A stretch of DNA of 64,000 nucleotides, from assembly GCA_963753165.1 (NCBI GenBank), contig CAVWBP010000002.1:291605-355604 (forward strand), read 5' to 3'. A program made the translations under genes and the position numbers. The notes under the pieces were generated by a model that saw nothing but the letters and a program-made list of their open reading frames with translations, did no database searches and had not been told where the DNA came from. How positions within the stretch are numbered: the first letter of the stretch is position 1; the number at the start of each line of letters is the position of its first letter. This DNA is from JAKLQR01 sp963753165. Its GTDB lineage: Bacteria > Nitrospirota > Thermodesulfovibrionia > Thermodesulfovibrionales > SM23-35. Below, piece by piece: positions 61,724-64,000 of the stretch.

Positions 61724-63248
61724 TCATATATTCTTTCTTTTCAATGTGATCGGCATCCCCATCAACGGCCAGAGAATCGCTATCGCAAAACCAATGACTG
61801 CCATCAGGATAATGCTGGTCGGTATTCCTGCCAGGAAGAATTCCCCTGCTGTAAACTGCTTGGATTCATACGCGATCGCATTCGGCGCCGCACCCACCAA
61901 AAGCAGAAATGGCATGCCGGCAGCGACGAGCGATGCGTAGAGAACAACTTCCGGCGAGACGTTCAGATAGGGAGCGATGACGAGGGCAACCGGCATCGAA
62001 ATGGCGATTGCCGCGACGTTCATGATGAAGTTAGTCATTATGAGAACGAAAAACGCGATTGCGAGCACGAATACAAACCAGTTTGCATTCTGGAACATGA
62101 CGAGCCAGTTAATCGCCATCCATTTGGCTGCGCCGGTCTCCCAGAGGCAGAACCCGATGCTCATCGCGCCGCCGAAGAGGAGGATGATGTTCCAGGGTAT
62201 CTCTTCAAGGTCCTTGATCGTGAGGATCTTACTGAAGAAGAATATTAACGTGCCGACAAGGACGACGGCGGATTTATTAAAGTCCTTCAGCGCCGGGATA
62301 AAGGACTGAAGGGAGAGAAAGACGATAATGCCGAGCACAACAAGTCCGGTAAATATCTCCTTGCTGCTGAAAGGTCCCAATTCCTTATATAACTGGATTG
62401 ATTTTTCCTTGAGCCCCGGGATCGTATCTTTTTTCCGGTTTGAACCATACCAGCATAAACAGCCAGATCAGGATTGTCATTCCCCAGCCGATAGGGAACA
62501 TATATTTCGAAAGCTCAAAAAAGGTAATGGTTTTTCCGGCAATCTCGTTAAAGAAACCTATTGCGACCGCGCCGCGCGCCGCACCGAGAAGGGTGATGAT
62601 ACTCCCGGCGCCTGCAACATATGCCATGCCGATGAAAAGACCCTTGCCGAATTTTGTGGCTTTATCTCCTTCGCCGTACAATGAATAAATCGCAAGCAGG
62701 AGAGGATAGACTGTTGCGGCCACCGCGGTATGGGCCATAAAATGGGTGAGAATCGTGGTCAGCACAAAGCATCCGAGGTAAATCATGCTCGTCTTCTCGC
62801 CCAGTATCGAGAGCATCTTGTACGCGAGCCGTTTGGTGAGACCTGTCTTTGTAAACACCAGCCCGATGATTATCGATCCGAAGATAAACCATACCGATGG
62901 ATCAAAAAAGCTTCTGAACGCTTCTTTCGCAGGCCGGATAAAGAAAAGCGCCTGGAATACCCCGATGGCAATACTTGTTATGCCGATCGGTACGACCTCA
63001 AATACCCACCAGGTGCCTGCCATAAGGAATAAGGCGATAGCCGCTTTCCCTTCCTTTGAGAGAACAAAATGTGCGCCGAGCGGATCCACGGCATCCGGAA
63101 GAGGGGGCATATAATTGAATACAAAAAAGAATGTAAGACCGAGAAAGATGAAGAATAAACGTCTCACATCGATTTTTTGTCTTGTTTCTGCAATGACTAT
63201 TTCGGGTGGTGGTTGGGGTAAGCCTTCTGTTTTCTTTTTATCTGCCAT
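61724..63248 (-). pseudogene. DASS (SLC13) anion:sodium symporter, copy B, one-base insertion
   Basis: ATG 63248 starts MADKKKTEGLPQPPPEIVIAE and runs to KPEKRYDPG. One extra G in a GGGG run near 62420 shifts the frame, which resumes LKEKSIQLYKELGPFSSKEIF and continues to the end. It has about 12 membrane segments. Motifs as in copy A: TAVAATVYPLLLAIYSLYGEGDK, NVAAIAISMPVALVIAPYL. Overall clearly diverged from copy A. Confidence 0.8.
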
Positions 63249-63257
63249 GGAACCCTC

Positions 63258-63779
63258 CTATTCACTCATGATAGCGTTGGAAATTTCATCAAAGACTTCG
63301 ATCATCCGCACGAGGCCGACGAACTTCTTCTTGTTTTCAAGGACCGGCAGGAGAACGATATCGTGATGGACCATCAGATATGCCGCCTTGGTTACCGGAT
63401 CGGCCGGATCAATAAACTGTTTTGCAGGGGCCATTATCTCGCTGACCGGCTTCTCGGCAAGCTCTTTTGCATCCTTTGTGAAGAGAGAATCCCATATCAA
63501 CGCGAGACCGCTCTCGTCCTCTTCAGGGACCTGTGCCTTGGTTGTGGCTCTCATGAACCTTGGTTCGAGCCCTCTGAGGATATCCTTCAGGGTAAGGGTC
63601 CCCATGAGGTTGTACTTTTCGTCGAAGACCAGTATCGCCATCGGCTCAGGGTACTTCTTCGAGCTGATAAACGAGACCTTGATAATCCTCACCGCCTGGT
63701 TGATCGTAAACCAGTAAGGGATGTGGGGATACTCAAAAATACCGATCATTACATCTTTCACAAGTTTTCCGTCTGCCAT
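63258..63779 (-). CDS. CBS-domain protein, copy B
   Basis: 173 residues from ATG 63779, the duplicate of 57059-57580. The protein differs only at the last few residues (DEISNAIMSE against DEISELLIKE). Behind AAGGAGGG as in copy A. It lies between DASS copy B and GntR copy B, the same order as in module A. Confidence 0.9.
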   Translation of the reverse strand: MADGKLVKDVMIGIFEYPHIPYWFTINQAVRIIKVSFISSKKYPEPMAILVFDEKYNLMGTLTLKDILRGLEPRFMRATTKAQVPEEDESGLALIWDSLFTKDAKELAEKPVSEIMAPAKQFIDPADPVTKAAYLMVHHDIVLLPVLENKKKFVGLVRMIEVFDEISNAIMSE

Positions 63780-63792
63780 AACACCCTCCTTT

Positions 63793-64000
63793 TTATGCAA
63801 CCTTTCTTTCGAATTCCATGAAAATTCTGAACCTGTCCGATTTCTTCACCGACTGCATGTACATGATCAGGGTATCTCCTGAATAAAACTGCTGGGTGCA
63901 GCAGAGAGGCGGGAGCGCCTTCGGAGAGGTTCAGCAAGCGAGCCTCATCTGTTTTCAGATGGGTAAGCTCGATAAAATTCTTCACCCTGGTAATCTTTAT
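63793..64000 (-). pseudogene. GntR/UTRA regulator, copy B, truncated by the window edge
   Basis: The C-terminal part of the GntR gene, nearly identical to copy A. One extra base near 63898 (GGGTGCAGCAGAG against GGGTGAGCAGAG in copy A) shifts the frame. The N-terminus lies beyond the window. Confidence 0.75.

Noticed and set aside
1..64000. tRNA, rRNA or tmRNA genes
   Set aside because: No cloverleaf or rRNA core sequences recognised in any intergenic interval.

Overview
The window is bacterial, of moderate GC. Its gene set (sigma-54 NtrY/NtrX pair, 2-oxoacid:ferredoxin oxidoreductase, rubredoxin, two-CW-type sensor kinase, many stand-alone receivers, SulP, DASS and ArsB/NhaD-type carriers) suggests an anaerobic, strongly signalling Gram-negative such as a mesophilic Nitrospirota (Thermodesulfovibrionia-like) or a deltaproteobacterial relative. 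This placement is inference from protein resemblance; there is no rRNA in the window.

Region 1 (1-13.9 kb) is core metabolism and housekeeping: nadB; ntrX-ntrY plus a DUF4390 protein; adenosine-specific kinase, hisI and rubredoxin; an argA-like acetyltransferase with korC-korB (korC appears to start at CTG) and a frameshifted ppx; then rpsF-ssb-rpsR, two DUF507 genes and a GAF-GGDEF diguanylate cyclase. Region 2 (14.1-17.1 kb) is a graveyard of mobile and toxin-antitoxin genes: a truncated DDE transposase, a broken REP-associated tyrosine transposase flanked by inverted GGGACACATCCC repeats, a frameshifted RelE-type toxin, a DUF4160/DUF2442 pair and one intact RHH/RelE pair. Region 3 (17.3-28 kb) holds infC (probable AUA start, overlapping the gene before it), csp, the CIRCE-controlled hrcA-grpE-dnaK cluster, dnaJ, rsmE, a response regulator, an RRM protein and rpsU.

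Region 4 (28-34.4 kb) is a nitrogen-assimilation cluster on the minus strand: a short Fis-type HTH protein, porin, amt, glnB, amt and glnA. Two intergenic regions carry tandem CTACAA(A/T)(A/T)TTGTAG-type palindromes upstream of GG(-24)-like elements, so a dedicated enhancer-dependent circuit is plausible. Region 5 (34.8-38.6 kb) has a frameshifted DUF2075 helicase with a C-terminal S24-like domain. It is followed by a three-gene toxin-antitoxin-chaperone (TAC) module, RelE-like toxin / XRE antitoxin / SecB-like chaperone, lying between two direct repeats of about 65 bp.

Region 6 (38.6-64 kb) starts with an Uup-type ABC-F protein, an RNase H-like protein and a YkgJ-type cysteine-cluster protein. 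It becomes a large anion-transport and signalling island: GntR/UTRA regulator; SulP carrier with a coiled-coil insertion; a cytidylate-kinase-like/BON-like/receiver fusion; three histidine kinases (one frameshifted, one lacking ATP-binding motifs); four single receivers; a decayed CBS-ArsB pair; and two copies of a GntR-CBS-DASS module separated by an ArsB/NhaD carrier and a double universal stress protein. The CBS-GntR parts of the two modules are almost identical, whereas the DASS genes have diverged, which suggests recent duplication or gene conversion. Single-base frameshifts are unusually common in the window, above all after 53 kb, and could reflect real decay or consensus errors.
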